NCBI RefSeq assembly: GCF_937616625.2
Contig: NC_065576.1
Coordinates: forward strand, 21,602,001-21,666,000
DNA from: Mercurialis annua
Taxonomy: Eukaryota; Streptophyta; Magnoliopsida; Malpighiales; Euphorbiaceae
Length of the DNA: 64,000 nt
Direction of reading: 5' to 3'
Part shown: piece by piece, positions 13,301-24,547 of the stretch
Layout of the letters: every line of letters begins with the position of its first letter
How positions within the stretch are numbered: position 1 is the first letter of the stretch
The notes under the pieces: model-generated
What the model saw: only the letters and a program-made list of their open reading frames with translations
Databases searched by the model: none
What the model was told of the DNA's origin: nothing
Program-made: the position numbers and the translations under genes

Positions 13301-16300
13301 GGTGAAACGTTAGGATTTATTTCGTAACGTTTTAAACGTTTGGATAAGTTTCGTAACGTTTTAAACGGTTGGCTTAAATCACTAAAAAGGTGAAACGTTT
13401 GAATTTGTTTCGTAAAGTTTTAAACGTTTGCATTTGTTTCGTAACGTTTTAATCGTTTGGCTTAAATCGCTAAAAAGGCGAAATGTTAAGATTTGTTTCA
13501 TAAGGTTTTAAACGTTTGACTTAAATCGCTAAAAAGGCAAAACGTTAGGATTTGTTTCGTAACGTTTTAAACGTTTGAATTAGTTTTATAACGTTTTAAA
13601 CGTTTGGCTTAAATCGCTAAAAAGGTGAAACGTTAGGATTTTTTCGTAACGTTTTAAACATATGGATTTTTTTTCAAAACGTATTAAACGTTTATCTTAA
13701 ATAACTAAAGAGGTGAAATGTTTGAATTTGTTTCGTAACGCTTTAAACATTAGTCTTAAATCGCTAAAAAGGGGAAACGATAGGATTTGTTTCATAACGT
13801 TTTAAACGTTTGGATTTGTTTCATAATGTTTTAAACGTTTGGCTTAAACTGCAAAAAAAGTGAAACGTTAGGATTTGTTTTGTAACGTTTTAAACGTTTG
13901 CATTTGTTTTGTAACGTTTTAAAAGTTTGGCTTATATTGCTAAAAAGGTGAAACGTTAAGATTTGTTTCGTAACATTTTAAACGTTTGGCTTAAATAACT
14001 AAAAAGGTGAAACGTTAGGATTCGTTTTGCAACGTTTTAAACGTTTCGACTTGTTTCGTAACGTTTTAAACGTTTGGCTTAAACCGCTAAAAAGGTGAAA
14101 CGTTAAGATTTGATTCGTAAAGTTTTAAACGTTTGGATTAGTTTCCTAACGTTTTAAACATTTGGCTTAAATCGCTAAAAAGGTGAAATGTTTGGATTTC
14201 TTTCGTATCGTTTTAAATGTTTTGCTAAAATATCTAAAAGGGTGAAACGTTAGGATTTGTTTCGTAACATTTTAAACGTTTGCATTTGTTTCGTAACTTT
14301 TTAAACTTTTGGCTTAAATCGCTAAAAAGGTGAAACATAAAGATTTGTTTCGTAACGTTTTAAACATTTGGATTAAATCAATAAAATTTTGAAACGTTTG
14401 GATTTGTATCGTAGCGTTTTAAACGTTTGGATTTGTTTCGTAATGTTTTAAACGTTTGGCTTAAATCGCTAAAAATGTGAAACGTTAAGATTTGTTTCTT
14501 AACGTTTTAAACGTTTGGCTTAAATCACTTAAATCGCTAAAATGGTGAAACGTTAGGATTTGTTTCGTAATGTTTTAATCGTTTGAATAAGTTTCATAAC
14601 ATTTTAAATGTTTGGCTTAAATCACTAAAAAGGTTAAATGTTTGGATTTGTTTCGTAACGTTTTAAACGTTTGCATTTTTTTCGTTACGTTTTAAACGTT
14701 TCGCTTAAATCGCTAAAAAGGTGAAATGTTAAGATTTGTTTCGTAATGTTTTAAACGTTTGGCTTCAATCGCTAAAAAGGTGAAACGTTAGGATTTGTTT
14801 CGTAACGTTTTAAACGTTTGGATTAGTTTTAAAACTTTTTAAACGTTTCGCTTAAATCGCTAAAAAGGTGAAACGTTAGGATTTTTTTCGTAACGTTTTA
14901 AACATTTGGATTTTTTTCAAAACGTATTAAACGTTTATCGTAAATCGCTAAAGAGGTGAAATGTTTGAATTTGTTTCGTAACGCTTTAAACATTAGGCTT
15001 AAATCGCTAAAAAGGGGAAACGATAGGATTTATTTCATAACGTTTTAAACGTTTGGATTTGTTTCTTAATGTTTTAAACGTTTGGCTTAAATCATTAAAA
15101 ATGTGAAACATTATGATTTATTTCGTAACGTTTTAAACATTTGGCTTAAATCCCTAAAAAGGTGAAACGTTAGGATTTGTTTCGTAACGTTTGAATAAGT
15201 TTCGTAACGTTTTAAACGTTTGGCTTAAATCACTAAAAAGGTGAAACGTTTGAATTTGTTTCGTAACGTTTTAAACGTTTGCATTTGTTTCGTAACGTTT
15301 TAATCGTTTGGCTTAATTCGCTAAAAAGGCGAAATGTTAAGATTTGTTTCATAACGTTTTAAACGTTTGACTTAAATCACATAAAAAGGCAAAACGTTAG
15401 GATTTGTTTCGTAACGTTTAAAACGTTTGGATTAGTTTTAAAACGTTTTAAACGTTTGGCTTAAATCGCTAAAAAGGTGAAACGTTAGGATTTTTTTTCG
15501 TAACGTTTTAAACATTTGGATTTTTTTCAAAACGTATTAAACGTTTATTTTAAATCACTAAAGAGGTGAAATGTTTGAATTTGTTTCGTAACGCTTTAAA
15601 CATTAGGCTTAAATCGCTAAAAAGGGGAAACGATAGGATTTGTTTCAGAACGTTTTAAACGTTTGGATTTGTTTCATAATGTTTTAAACGTTTGCCTTAA
15701 ACTGCAAAAAAGGTGAAACGTTAGGATTTGTTTTGTAACGTTTTAAACGTTTGCATTTGTTTTGTAACGTTTTAAAAGTTTGGCTTAAATTGCTAAAAAG
15801 GTGAAACGTTAAGATTTGTTTCGTAACATTTTAAACGTTTGGGTTAAATAACTAAAAAGGTGAAACGTTAGGATTCGTTTTGCAACGTTTTAAACATTTC
15901 GACTTGTTTTGTAATGTTTTAAACATTTGGATTAAACCGCTAAAAAGGTGAAACGTTAAGATTTGATTCGTAAAGTTTTAAACGTTTGGATTAGTTTCGT
16001 AACGTTTTAAACATTTGGCATAAATCGCTAAAAAGGTGAAACGTTTGGATTTCTTTCGTATCGTTTTAAATGTTTTGCTAAAATATCTAAAAGGGTGAAA
16101 CGTTAGGATTTGTTTTGTAACATTTTAAACGTTTGCATTTGTTTCTTAACGTTTTAAACCTTTTGCTTAAATCGCTAAAAAGGTGAAACATAAAGATTTG
16201 TTTCGTAACGTTTTAAACATTTGGCTTAAATCGCTAAAATTTTGAAACGTTTGGATTTATATCATAGCGTTTTAAACGTTTGGATTTGTTTCGTAATGTT

Positions 16301-18070
16301 TTAAACGTTTGGCTTAAATCGCTAAAAATGTGACACGTTAAGATTTGTTTCTTAACGTTTTAAACGTTTGGCTTAAATCGCTAAAAAGGTGAAACGTTAG
16401 GATTTGTTTCGTAGCGTTTTAAACGTTTGAATAAGTTTCATAACATTTTAAATGTTTGGCTTAAATCACTAAAAAGGTTAAATGTTTGGATTTGTTTCGT
16501 AACATTTTAAACGTTTGCATTTTTTCGTAACGTTTTAAACGTTTGGCTTCAATCGCTAAAAAGGTGAAATGTTAAGATTTATTTCGTAATGTTTTAAACG
16601 TTTGGCTTCAATCGCTAAAAAGGTGAAACGTTAGGATTTGTTTCGTACGTTTTAAATGTTTGGATTAGTTTTATAACATTTTAAACGTTTTGCTTGAATC
16701 GCTAAAAAGGTGAAACGTTAGGATTTTTTTCGTAACGTTTTAAACGTTTGAATTTTTTTTAAACGTATTAAACATTTGGCATAAATCGCGAAATAGGTGA
16801 AATGTTTGAATTTGTTTCGTAACGCTTTAAACGTTAGGCTTAAATCGCTAAAAACGGGAAACGATAGGATTTGTTTCATAACATTTTAAACGTTTGTATT
16901 TGTTTCGTAATGTTTTAAGCGTTTGTCTTAAACTGCAAAAAAGGTGAAACGTTAGGATTTGTTTTGTAACATTTTAAACGTTTACATTTGTTTTATAACG
17001 TTTTAATAGTTTGGCTTAAATTGCTAAATAGGTGAAACGTTAAGATTTGTTTCGTAACGTTTTAAACGTTTGGCTTGAATCATTAAAAACGTGAAACGTT
17101 AGGATTCGTTTCGTAACGTTATAAACGCATCGACTTGTTTCGTAATGTTTTGAACGTTTAGCTTAAATCGCTAAAAAGGTGAAACGTTAAGATTTGTTTC
17201 GTAACTTTTTAAACGTATGGCTTAAACAGCTAAAAAGGTGAAACGTTAAGATTTGTTTCGTAACGTTTTAAACGTTAGGATTAGTTTTATAACGTTTTAA
17301 ACGTTTGGCTTAAATCACTACAAAGGTGAAACGTTAGGATTTTTTTCGTAGCGTTTTAAACGTTTGGATTTTTTTCAAAACGTATTAAACGTTTGGCTTA
17401 AATCGCTAAATAAGTGAAATGTTTGAATTTGTTTCGTAACGCTTTTAACATTAGGCTTAAATCGCTAAAAAGGGGAAACGATAGGATTTGTTTCATAACA
17501 TTTTAAACGTTCGGATATGTTTTGTAATGTTTTAAACGTTTGGCTTAAACTGCAAAAAAGGTGAAACGTTAGGATTTGTTTTGTAACGTTTTAAACGTGT
17601 GCATTAGTTTTGTAACGTTTTAATAGTTTGGCTTAAATTTCCAAAAAGGTGAAACGTTAAGATTTGTTTCGTAACGTTTTGAACGTTTGGCTTAAATCGC
17701 TAAAAAGGTGAAATGTTAAGATTTGTTTCGTAACGTTTTAAACGTTTGGCTTCAATCGCTAAAAAGGTGAAACGTTAGGATTTGTTTCGTAACGTTTTAA
17801 ACGTATGGATTAGTTTTATAACGTTTTAAACGTTTGGCTTAAATCGCTAAAAAGGTGAAACGTTAGGATTTTTTCGTAACGTTTTAAACGTTTGGATTTT
17901 TTTTAAAACGTATTAAACGTTTGGCTTAAATCGCTAAATAGGTGAAATGTTTGAATTTGTTTCGTAACTCTTTAAACGTTAGGATTAAATCGCTAAAAAG
18001 AAGAAACGATAGGATTTGTTTCATAACATTTTAAACGTTTGTATTTGTTTCGTAACATTTTAAACGTTTG
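10321..18070 (+). repeat. Right copy of the ~7-kb higher-order duplication in S1
   Basis: Partner of 3410-10320. Similarity at offset about 7750 ends near 10320/18070: after a shared stretch (10271 matches 18020) the left copy continues TTTATCTTAAATC, which is the start of the next repeat, while the right copy continues with TTTGGCTTAAATC. That places the copy boundary near 10320 and shows the two copies are directly adjacent. Confidence 0.75.
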
Positions 18071-19050
18071 GCTTAAATCGCTAAAAAGGTGAAACGTTAA
18101 GATTTGATTCGTAACGTTTTAAACGTGTGGCTTAAACAGCTAAAATGGTGAAACGTTAGGATTTATTTCGTAACGTTTTAATCATTTGGATAAGTTTCAA
18201 CGTTTTAAACGTTTGGCTTAAATCATTAAAAAGGTGAAACGTTTGAATTTGTTTCGTAATGTTTTAAACGTTTGCATTTGTTTCGTAACGTTTTAAACGT
18301 TTGGCTTAAATCGCTAAAAAGCTGAAATGTTAAGATTTGTTTCGTAACGTTTTAAATGTTTGGTTTAAATCGCTAAAAACGTGAAACGTTAGGATTTGTT
18401 TCGTAACGTCTTAAACGTTTGGATTAGTTTTATAACGTTTTAAACGTTTGGTATAAATCGCTAAAAAGGTGAAACATTAGGATTTGTTTCGTAACGTTTA
18501 AAACGTTTTGATTTGTTTCAAAATGTATTAAACGTTTGGCTTAAACCGCTTAATAGGTGAAATGTTTGAACTTTTTTCGTAACGCTTTAAACGTTAAGCT
18601 TAAATCGCTAAAAAAGGAAAACGATAGGATTTGTTTCATAACGTTTTAATCGTTTGGATTTGTTAGAAACATTTTAAAGGTTTGGCTTCAATTGCTAAAA
18701 AGGTGAAACGTTAGGATTTGTTTCGTAATGTTCTAAATGTTTGCATTTGTTTTGAATGTTTTAAAAGTTTGGCTTAAATTGCTAAAAAGGTGAAACATTA
18801 AGATTTGTTTCGTAATGTTTTAAACGTTTGTCTTAAATCACTAAAAGGTGAAATATGAGGATTTGTTTCGTAACGTTTTAAACGTTTGGATACGTTTCGT
18901 AACGTTTTAAACGTTTGGATACGTTTCGTAACGTTTTAAACGTTTGGATACGTTTCGTAACGTTTTAAATGTTTGGCATAAATCAGTAAAAAGGTGAAAC
19001 GTTTGAATTTGTTTCGTAACTTTTAAAACGTTTGAATTTATTTCGTAACT

Positions 19051-19762
19051 TGTAAAATCAAGAATTGAGATGGAACTATGAGAATTAAATCACTTACCAA
19101 ATGTTTTGGACACCACTAATCAGTGGAAAATCGCCTAGGAATAGTTTAGAATGAGTTTAGGGTTTTAAAAATAGAATAGGAGCTGATTAGGTCGCAGAAA
19201 CGGGGTTTAAATAGGTAAAAATTGAAGCTAATCGGATCTATGGCCGGTTCTACTCGGCAGGTCCGGTTATAGGTCCGGTTGACCCATTGCCACAACAAAA
19301 ATGAGGTGGATCGGACTTACGGCTTGTTCTACACAGTAGGTCCGGTTCATAGGTTCGGTTAACCCGAAAAAGGGTCAAATCGACAATCCGAACAGTCGAA
19401 TGAACGAAAATCCTCTTAGGTACAACATATCAAAAATACAGCCCGATCCGACGGTTCAATTGGGAGATATGGACATTTTACTACAGCATAGCAGTTTGGT
19501 TAACATGCAAACACTGTTTCGATATAAACCCGGAAATAAAGCAATTCAACATTGAATACTGAAAGGCTCAAGGGGTACACATAAGTCACTTAACATGACA
19601 TAACCAAGGTACCACATATGCTAATCCGAACATATATCAATCCGAGAACAAGTCGGAATCACAACGAGAACATCTCGAATCGAAAACACAACCAAAGCCC
19701 ATCACAAACCAAACATTAGAAAAAAAACCACCAAAACAAGTTTGAAAACAAGGGGTATTACA
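19051..19762 (-). mobile_element. Truncated 3' LTR of minus-strand gypsy element 2
   Basis: On the minus strand the LTR starts TGTAATACCCC at 19762 next to a polypurine tract. It continues for about 710 bp and is cut by satellite at 19050. A TATA-like TATTTAAA on the minus strand lies near 19203-19213. Upstream of it (higher coordinates, 19250-19380) are direct repeats of GGTCCGGTT. The CCCGATCC...GGGAGATATGGA segment near 19441-19475 is shared with the LTR at 62038-63589 (near 63338-63370), so these are related families. Confidence 0.75.
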
Positions 19763-19773
19763 TTCTCCCCACT
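19763..19773 (-). other. Polypurine tract of element 2
   Basis: The minus strand reads AGTGGGGAGAA immediately before TGTAATACCCC. The internal side carries CTCGAGGAAGAATTTT, the common 3' pol/PPT-proximal motif of plant gypsy elements. Confidence 0.85.
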
Positions 19774-21008
19774 TTAATAAAATTCTTCCTCGAGTTTAAT
19801 ACAAAACAACTCAAATAAAACATAGTGCGCATACAAAAGTAATAAAAACACATAAACAACTTACGTACTATCGTACACCTCTCTAATAGTTTCCCCCTGA
19901 AAAGTTATCTCAAATATCACCGCTCGATTACTCTTATCAATCTCATATGATTAAACAAGCCTTAAAGCTAAACTCCTGCATCAACACCAAGACTAGGTGG
20001 ACACGAAGGAACACACAGGCCTCTAACTAAAAATTAAAACCTTACATTCTGGATACCGGAAACTCTCATGCCAAATAAAATGTTTCTCTATCTCCATTAG
20101 AACGAAGATACTCCCTCCAACATCAAACTTAAATTTCAAACTTAATCTATGCCTCCAAAGGTCAAACACACAAACGCGCAACATTCACTCGATCAACCAA
20201 TACTTAAAATACTCAAAATACTATAACTAGAGACTATAAAACACCTTCTAATAGGGTGAAATCAAAATAATTCGAGTCTAACCGACTTCCAAAACAACGT
20301 AAACAAGGTGTAAGAACAAGTTTGCGGCTCAAATTGTAATTCTTACTATACCCAAGTTCATCGCCTCAAATCTAAAAATAAAGAAATCCACAAACCAAAA
20401 TAAATTCAACATTCATCACCACTCATACACTATTTGCCTTATATCGATCTCAAAACCCTTATCACAATACTCGCTACAATCATTTACCAAAGATTATATC
20501 AATACAAAAACCATAAATGAATTAGTCAAATTCTAAACACTCGGTTTAACAATCAATCAATCAGTAACGTTCAACCCATAAAAACCTCAATCAAAAGTAT
20601 CAAACAACCAACCTTATTGTTAGAACCCATCAATCATGATCCTCCAATCAATAAACCCAAATATTTAAATCAAAATAAATTGTTCAAAACTATCTCTCAC
20701 TCAACTATTACCTGATGTATAACGAAAGATCTCTCTTATTCAGATCACAAAACGTTGGGTCATTGATTATGCTCAAAACCAATCTTATAGTGATACAATT
20801 TCCCGTTTACCAAATATTATTTAGTAAAAACATATCCACTTCTTTTTAAAGAACACAACATCATCAACTCCATTTTATTTTCAAAATTGAAAATAACAAA
20901 CCGTTCAAAAACTTCCCGCTTCTTATACATACTCAAAACTCTCATGCCATATAAAATGTTTCTCTATCTCCATTAGAACGAAGATATTCCCTCCAACATC
21001 GAACTTTA
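19774..21008 (-). mobile_element. Internal-region remnant of element 2
   Basis: AT-rich, coding-free remnant between the polypurine tract and a second LTR start. A 73-bp segment (20061-20133; AACTCTCATGCC ... CCTCCAACATC) is repeated at 20938-21010 with few changes, so the region contains a partial duplication. No gag or pol motif is seen on either strand. Confidence 0.6.
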
Positions 21009-21093
21009 AACGGACAACCAAAGTCCATCACAAACTAAACTTTAAACGGACAACCAAACCACTAAAACTAAATTGAAAACACGGGGTATTACA
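21009..21093 (-). mobile_element. LTR 5'-end remnant (5' LTR of element 2)
   Basis: The minus strand starts TGTAATACCCC at 21093 and resembles the first ~85 bases of the LTR ending at 19762 (shared CCAC, AAAAC, TTGAAAACA blocks). Satellite abuts the TG exactly, so this is the intact outer end of the element. The rest of the 5' LTR, the PBS and gag-pol are deleted. The segment includes two copies of CTTTAAACGGACAACCAAA (about 21004 and 21042). Confidence 0.65.
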
Positions 21094-21427
21094 TAAACGT
21101 TTAGCTTAACTCGCTAAAAAGGTGAAATGTTAGGATTTATTTGGTAACGTTTTAAATGTTTGGATTTGTTTCGTAACGTTTTAATTGTTTCTCTTAAATT
21201 GCAAAAAAGGTTAAACATTTGGATTTGTTTCGTAACGTTTTAAATGTTTGGATTTGTTTTGTAACGTTTTGAACGTTTGGATTTGTTTCGTAACGTTTTA
21301 AACCTCTGGATTTCTTTCGTAATGTATTAAACGTTTGACTTAAATCGCTAAAAAGGTGAAACGTTAAAATTTGTTTCGTAACGTTTTAAACGTTTGGCTT
21401 AAATCGCTAAAAAAAGGAAACGTTAGG
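21094..21427 (+). repeat. Satellite block S2
   Basis: Same A/B modules and same orientation as S1, here 334 bp trapped between element 2 and the Athila LTR. Confidence 0.95.
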
Positions 21428-21665
21428 TGATAGTAGTAGAAATACTCCTATTTCCGAAAGCTTTTCGGTATTGATTATCGTGTTTTATTATCAAATTCAT
21501 ACTTGTTTTGGTCTTTATTTGCTATGTTCAAGTGTTGCAGGCGTATGCATGGAATTGAGTGTTTTCTGAGCGTAATACAACAAAAGTGGACCTTGGTGAA
21601 GGATACTGAAGTTTTAGAGCAGCTTAGGATGCAAGGAACAAGTGCACGTTGCTAGAGGACATCTT

Positions 21666-21866
21666 CACGACGTGCTAAATGATTGAAACTGGCGCACGAC
21701 GCGAACCAGGAGACGCACGTCGTGAAAACACAAGAGAATGTCGTGCAGAAGTGAAGGAAAGGGAGAAATGTTGGCAGAATAAATGCACGACCACCACACG
21801 ACGAACCGCACGTCGTGAGCCAGAGGAAAATGTGCACGACGTGAGGAAGAGATTGCACGTCGCGAG
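21666..21866. promoter_or_regulatory. Cluster of CACGACGTG-type inverted repeats in U3
   Basis: Repeated forms of CACGACGTG and GCACGTCGTG occur at 21666-21674, about 21693-21703, 21714-21724, about 21785-21800, 21808-21817, 21833-21842 and 21855-21866. They lie 130-340 bp upstream of the TATA box. The ACGT core resembles bZIP/bHLH sites, but no factor can be assigned from sequence alone. Confidence 0.55.
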
Positions 21867-21998
21867 ATTAAAATTTCAACAACCTATGATTATTACAAGT
21901 TTGCCACTACAAGTTGTGTTTTAAAGACTGAAGGCCCAGGGGCATATTAAACACTTCAAAGAGCTGGAAATCAGATTTAGACCCTAATTACACATGGG

Positions 21999-22007
21999 TA
22001 TAAATAG
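21999..22007 (+). promoter_or_regulatory. TATA box of Athila LTR
   Basis: TATAAATAG in the middle of the LTR, the expected place for the pol II promoter that drives the genomic transcript. Confidence 0.7.
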
Positions 22008-22935
22008 CTAAGTATTACATCTTTTAAAGGGTCCGATTACATATCGTTTCTTAGACATAAACCCTAGTTCTTAGAATTTAGCTTTTCTATTATTCGTTCT
22101 TGGATTATTTGCATCATTGTTTTTGTTGATTACTATTAGTTTATTCTCAAACAAGGTACGATTAATTATTACTCAGTATTCAATATTCAGTTTAATTTCA
22201 GTATCAATTCTTTTATTACTTCTTTTAGTATTTTTATTATTATGTCTAGCTAAACCCTTCGTTGGGGATTATTAATCAAATTATGTCTGTTTAGTTAAAT
22301 CGAAATTATGGGTTTTTGTTCTTGATATGTTTTAATTATTGTGCTTAATGCTTAGCCTAAATTGATCACTTAGTCGATGCCATATGTTTTAGTTTTAGCT
22401 CGAGCGAGTAAAATTGAAATAGAACAACATAATTAAGAACGTAGGAGTTAATTGCGCGAGAGTGAATTAACGAGTGTGTGTTCTTAGGCTTCACTTCATA
22501 ATCATTCAATTAATTAGTAATTAGGTTAATCATTGTGCGAGATTGAGTAATTAACCTGTTATTCGTTAGTTTTATGCTTTTTGCTGTAATTGCTCGAGAG
22601 AGAGAATTTTAGGTGCCTTCGATTAGTCCGAACCATATCAGAACAATAGAATCCATAACCCGAATTAAATAAACAGCATAACACATATTAGTAATCCCGC
22701 CTTTTCTCATTATTGTTAAACACCAGTTTAATTACAGCTTTAGTCTACTTAATTTACATTAGTTTAATTCTGTCTTTTAATTTACTCAAACAAACAAAAT
22801 TATCTTTTCGACTATCCGAATCGAGTCTCTTAACTGGTTGTCTTTAGAGCTTTCTCTGTGGGTACGATATCTGGACTTTGCATTCTATATTACAAGTTTG
22901 CAACGTACGCATGCGTATTTTTACCAACAAGTTTT

Positions 22936-22953
22936 TGGCGCCGTTGGCGGGGA
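22936..22953 (+). other. Primer binding site, tRNA-Asp
   Basis: TGGCGCCGTTGGCGGGGA matches the 3' end complement of plant tRNA-Asp used by Athila/Tat elements, with a single apparent change (G for C at position 12). It sits six bases after the LTR end. Confidence 0.9.
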
Positions 22954-23254
22954 AAGCGTATCTTGAACAACTAAGTTAGGATTGCTTGGCTTATTTTAGT
23001 CTTTATTTTTCTTATTTTACGCGTGTGGTTTGTTGATTGTGTTGTTTCAGGTACCCTTTGATAGGTGTAGAATTACACCTATTATGTGGGTCTATTTTGA
23101 TGTGATTATGCCATGATTAGTGTCCATTAAAGGTGTTTTATTGCTCATTTTCATGTCGAAGTGTTTCAAGCGCATATTGGCGAGAATCGGGCAATTTGGA
23201 GCGTAATTGGAGCAATCAAGACTAGAAGAAGCAGAAGTGATCAAGTCAGAGCTT

Positions 23255-23406
23255 GTTTCTATCGAAACCTCCTCAGAAACGTCTGTCTCGATCGAGACAG
23301 ATTGGTTTCTATCGAGATTTCCTCAGAAACCATGTCAGAAATGCATCCAGTGAGCTTTTCACCTAAGCTTGTTTCTATAGAAACCATTTCATTCCGATAG
23401 AAACAG
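23255..23406. promoter_or_regulatory. Palindrome cluster in U3 of nested solo LTR
   Basis: GTTTCTATCGAAAC (23255-23268, near-perfect), TGTCTCGATCGAGACA (23284-23299, perfect 16 bp), GGTTTCTATCGAGAT (about 23304), GTTTCTATAGAAAC (23371-23384, perfect), and a half-site CCGATAGAAAC near 23394. All lie 130-280 bp upstream of the TATA box at 23535. Confidence 0.65.
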
Positions 23407-23534
23407 CTCATTAATGAAGATGCGTGATTTGGAGCTAAAAAGGCACATGTGGAAAATTTTGTGATCTATTTTGATTGGCTACCTCATTTAGACTTGTCAT
23501 ATAGTGTATTTTTATTCCCTTTTTGTCCTTGAAC

Positions 23535-23543
23535 TATAAAAGG
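23535..23543 (+). promoter_or_regulatory. TATA box of nested solo LTR
   Basis: TATAAAAGG, a strong match, about 475 bp into the LTR. Confidence 0.7.
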
Positions 23544-24547
23544 ATCCCCTCTTTCCCATTTTTAGGGTATGCACTATTATTAGAATTTTGTAGCCCCCAT
23601 CTTAGTTTACTATTCTTAGCTTTTCAAATTACACTTGTTCTTAGAATACTTTTCAAGCTTTATTGTGGATTGAAGTTATTAATTAATAGAAGATTATTGT
23701 TCCTTTCATCTTGATTATTCTTCATTATCTATTTTATGTTTTGGGTCTTCAATTATTACAAGGTAATTAATCTCTACACCATGTTTATTCTTATTTCTTG
23801 CTTATTAGTTATTGTTAGCATGTTTATGATGAGTAGCTAAACCCCCCTTGTTTAGGGGTTGTTAATGAAGTTTGATTGTGATTAGTTGACTAGGGTTTGA
23901 TTTGGGTTCAAGGTTTGTAATGATTTGTATGCTTAATGCCTAGGATAGATTGATCTCCTAATCCTAGGTTAAAGGTTAATTAATTAGGCGAGAGTCACTT
24001 AATTACCCGGAATTAGCAAATCATTTAATTAGGGCTTAATCACGTGAGAGCGGTTTAGGACTTAATCGGTTATAGGTTAGCTTCGTGATTGGATTCAATT
24101 AGTATAATCAAAATCTAATTACGCGAGAGCGATTTAGATTTCGGTGTACTAATTTAATTACAATTAGTTCTAATTGCGGACTCGAGAGAGCGGATTAGGC
24201 ATTTTAGAAAGACTTGACCCGGACCATTTACCAAATCAACCCCGGTTACCTAGGAACATTTTTAAACCTAGTTAGCAACCTCTAAACCCCTTCTACCTAT
24301 TTATTTTTCCCGTTTAATATTTGATCCTTTAGTTATTTAACTGCTTGCTTAGTAGTTAATTGTTGATTTTATTGATTTTAAAGTTCCGTAGTTATCACTT
24401 CAAATCAATTTACTTGTTGCTTTCCGAATTGAATTTTAAAATCCGTGCTCGTTCACTTTAAACCTCTTGTCCTTGTGGGTTCGACCTCGACTTGTCGAGT
24501 ACTACAAGTTAGCGAGTGAAAATTCTCTAACACCCTTCTCATAGTGT

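Larger units (their letters stand above)
2289..19050 (+). repeat. Satellite array S1
   Basis: Tandem head-to-tail array with two interleaved modules. Module A is about 29 bp: GTTTCGTAACG, TTTTAAACG, TTTGGATTT. Module B is about 59 bp: it shares the first 24 bases with A, then continues CTTAAATCGCTAAAAAGG and TGAAACGTTAGGATTT. Every module carries the near-palindrome AACGTTTTAAACGTT. The second half of B resembles a diverged A, so both probably descend from one monomer of about 30 bp. A and B alternate irregularly (runs such as A-B-B-A-B). No open reading frame above 63 codons survives. Nothing else is inserted in these 16.8 kb. Confidence 0.97.
21428..22929 (+). mobile_element. 5' LTR of the Athila element
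   Basis: Starts TGATAG directly after satellite and ends ACCAACA, six bases before the PBS; 1502 bp. Contains a palindrome cluster (about 21666-21866), a TATA box at 21999 and a conserved AGCTAAACCC...GGGG stretch near 22250 that is also present in the nested solo LTR. Confidence 0.85.
23059..24532 (+). mobile_element. Solo LTR of a second Athila-like family, TSD CCCTT
   Basis: Starts TGATAGGTG and ends CTCTAACA (1474 bp). It is flanked by identical CCCTT (23054-23058 and 24533-24537), a clean 5-bp target duplication. Removing it rejoins the Athila leader (GTTTCAGGTACCCTT) to CTCATAGTGT and the gag start. It shares the AGCTAAACCCC...GGGG block and length class with the host LTR but differs elsewhere, so it is a separate family, reduced to one LTR by LTR-LTR recombination after insertion. 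Confidence 0.9.

Noticed and set aside
2289..19050. CRISPR-like pattern: about 29-bp repeat alternating with about 30-bp segments
   Set aside because: The 'spacers' are themselves repeated (the second half of module B), units vary by point mutation, and the setting is a plant satellite. Not a CRISPR array.
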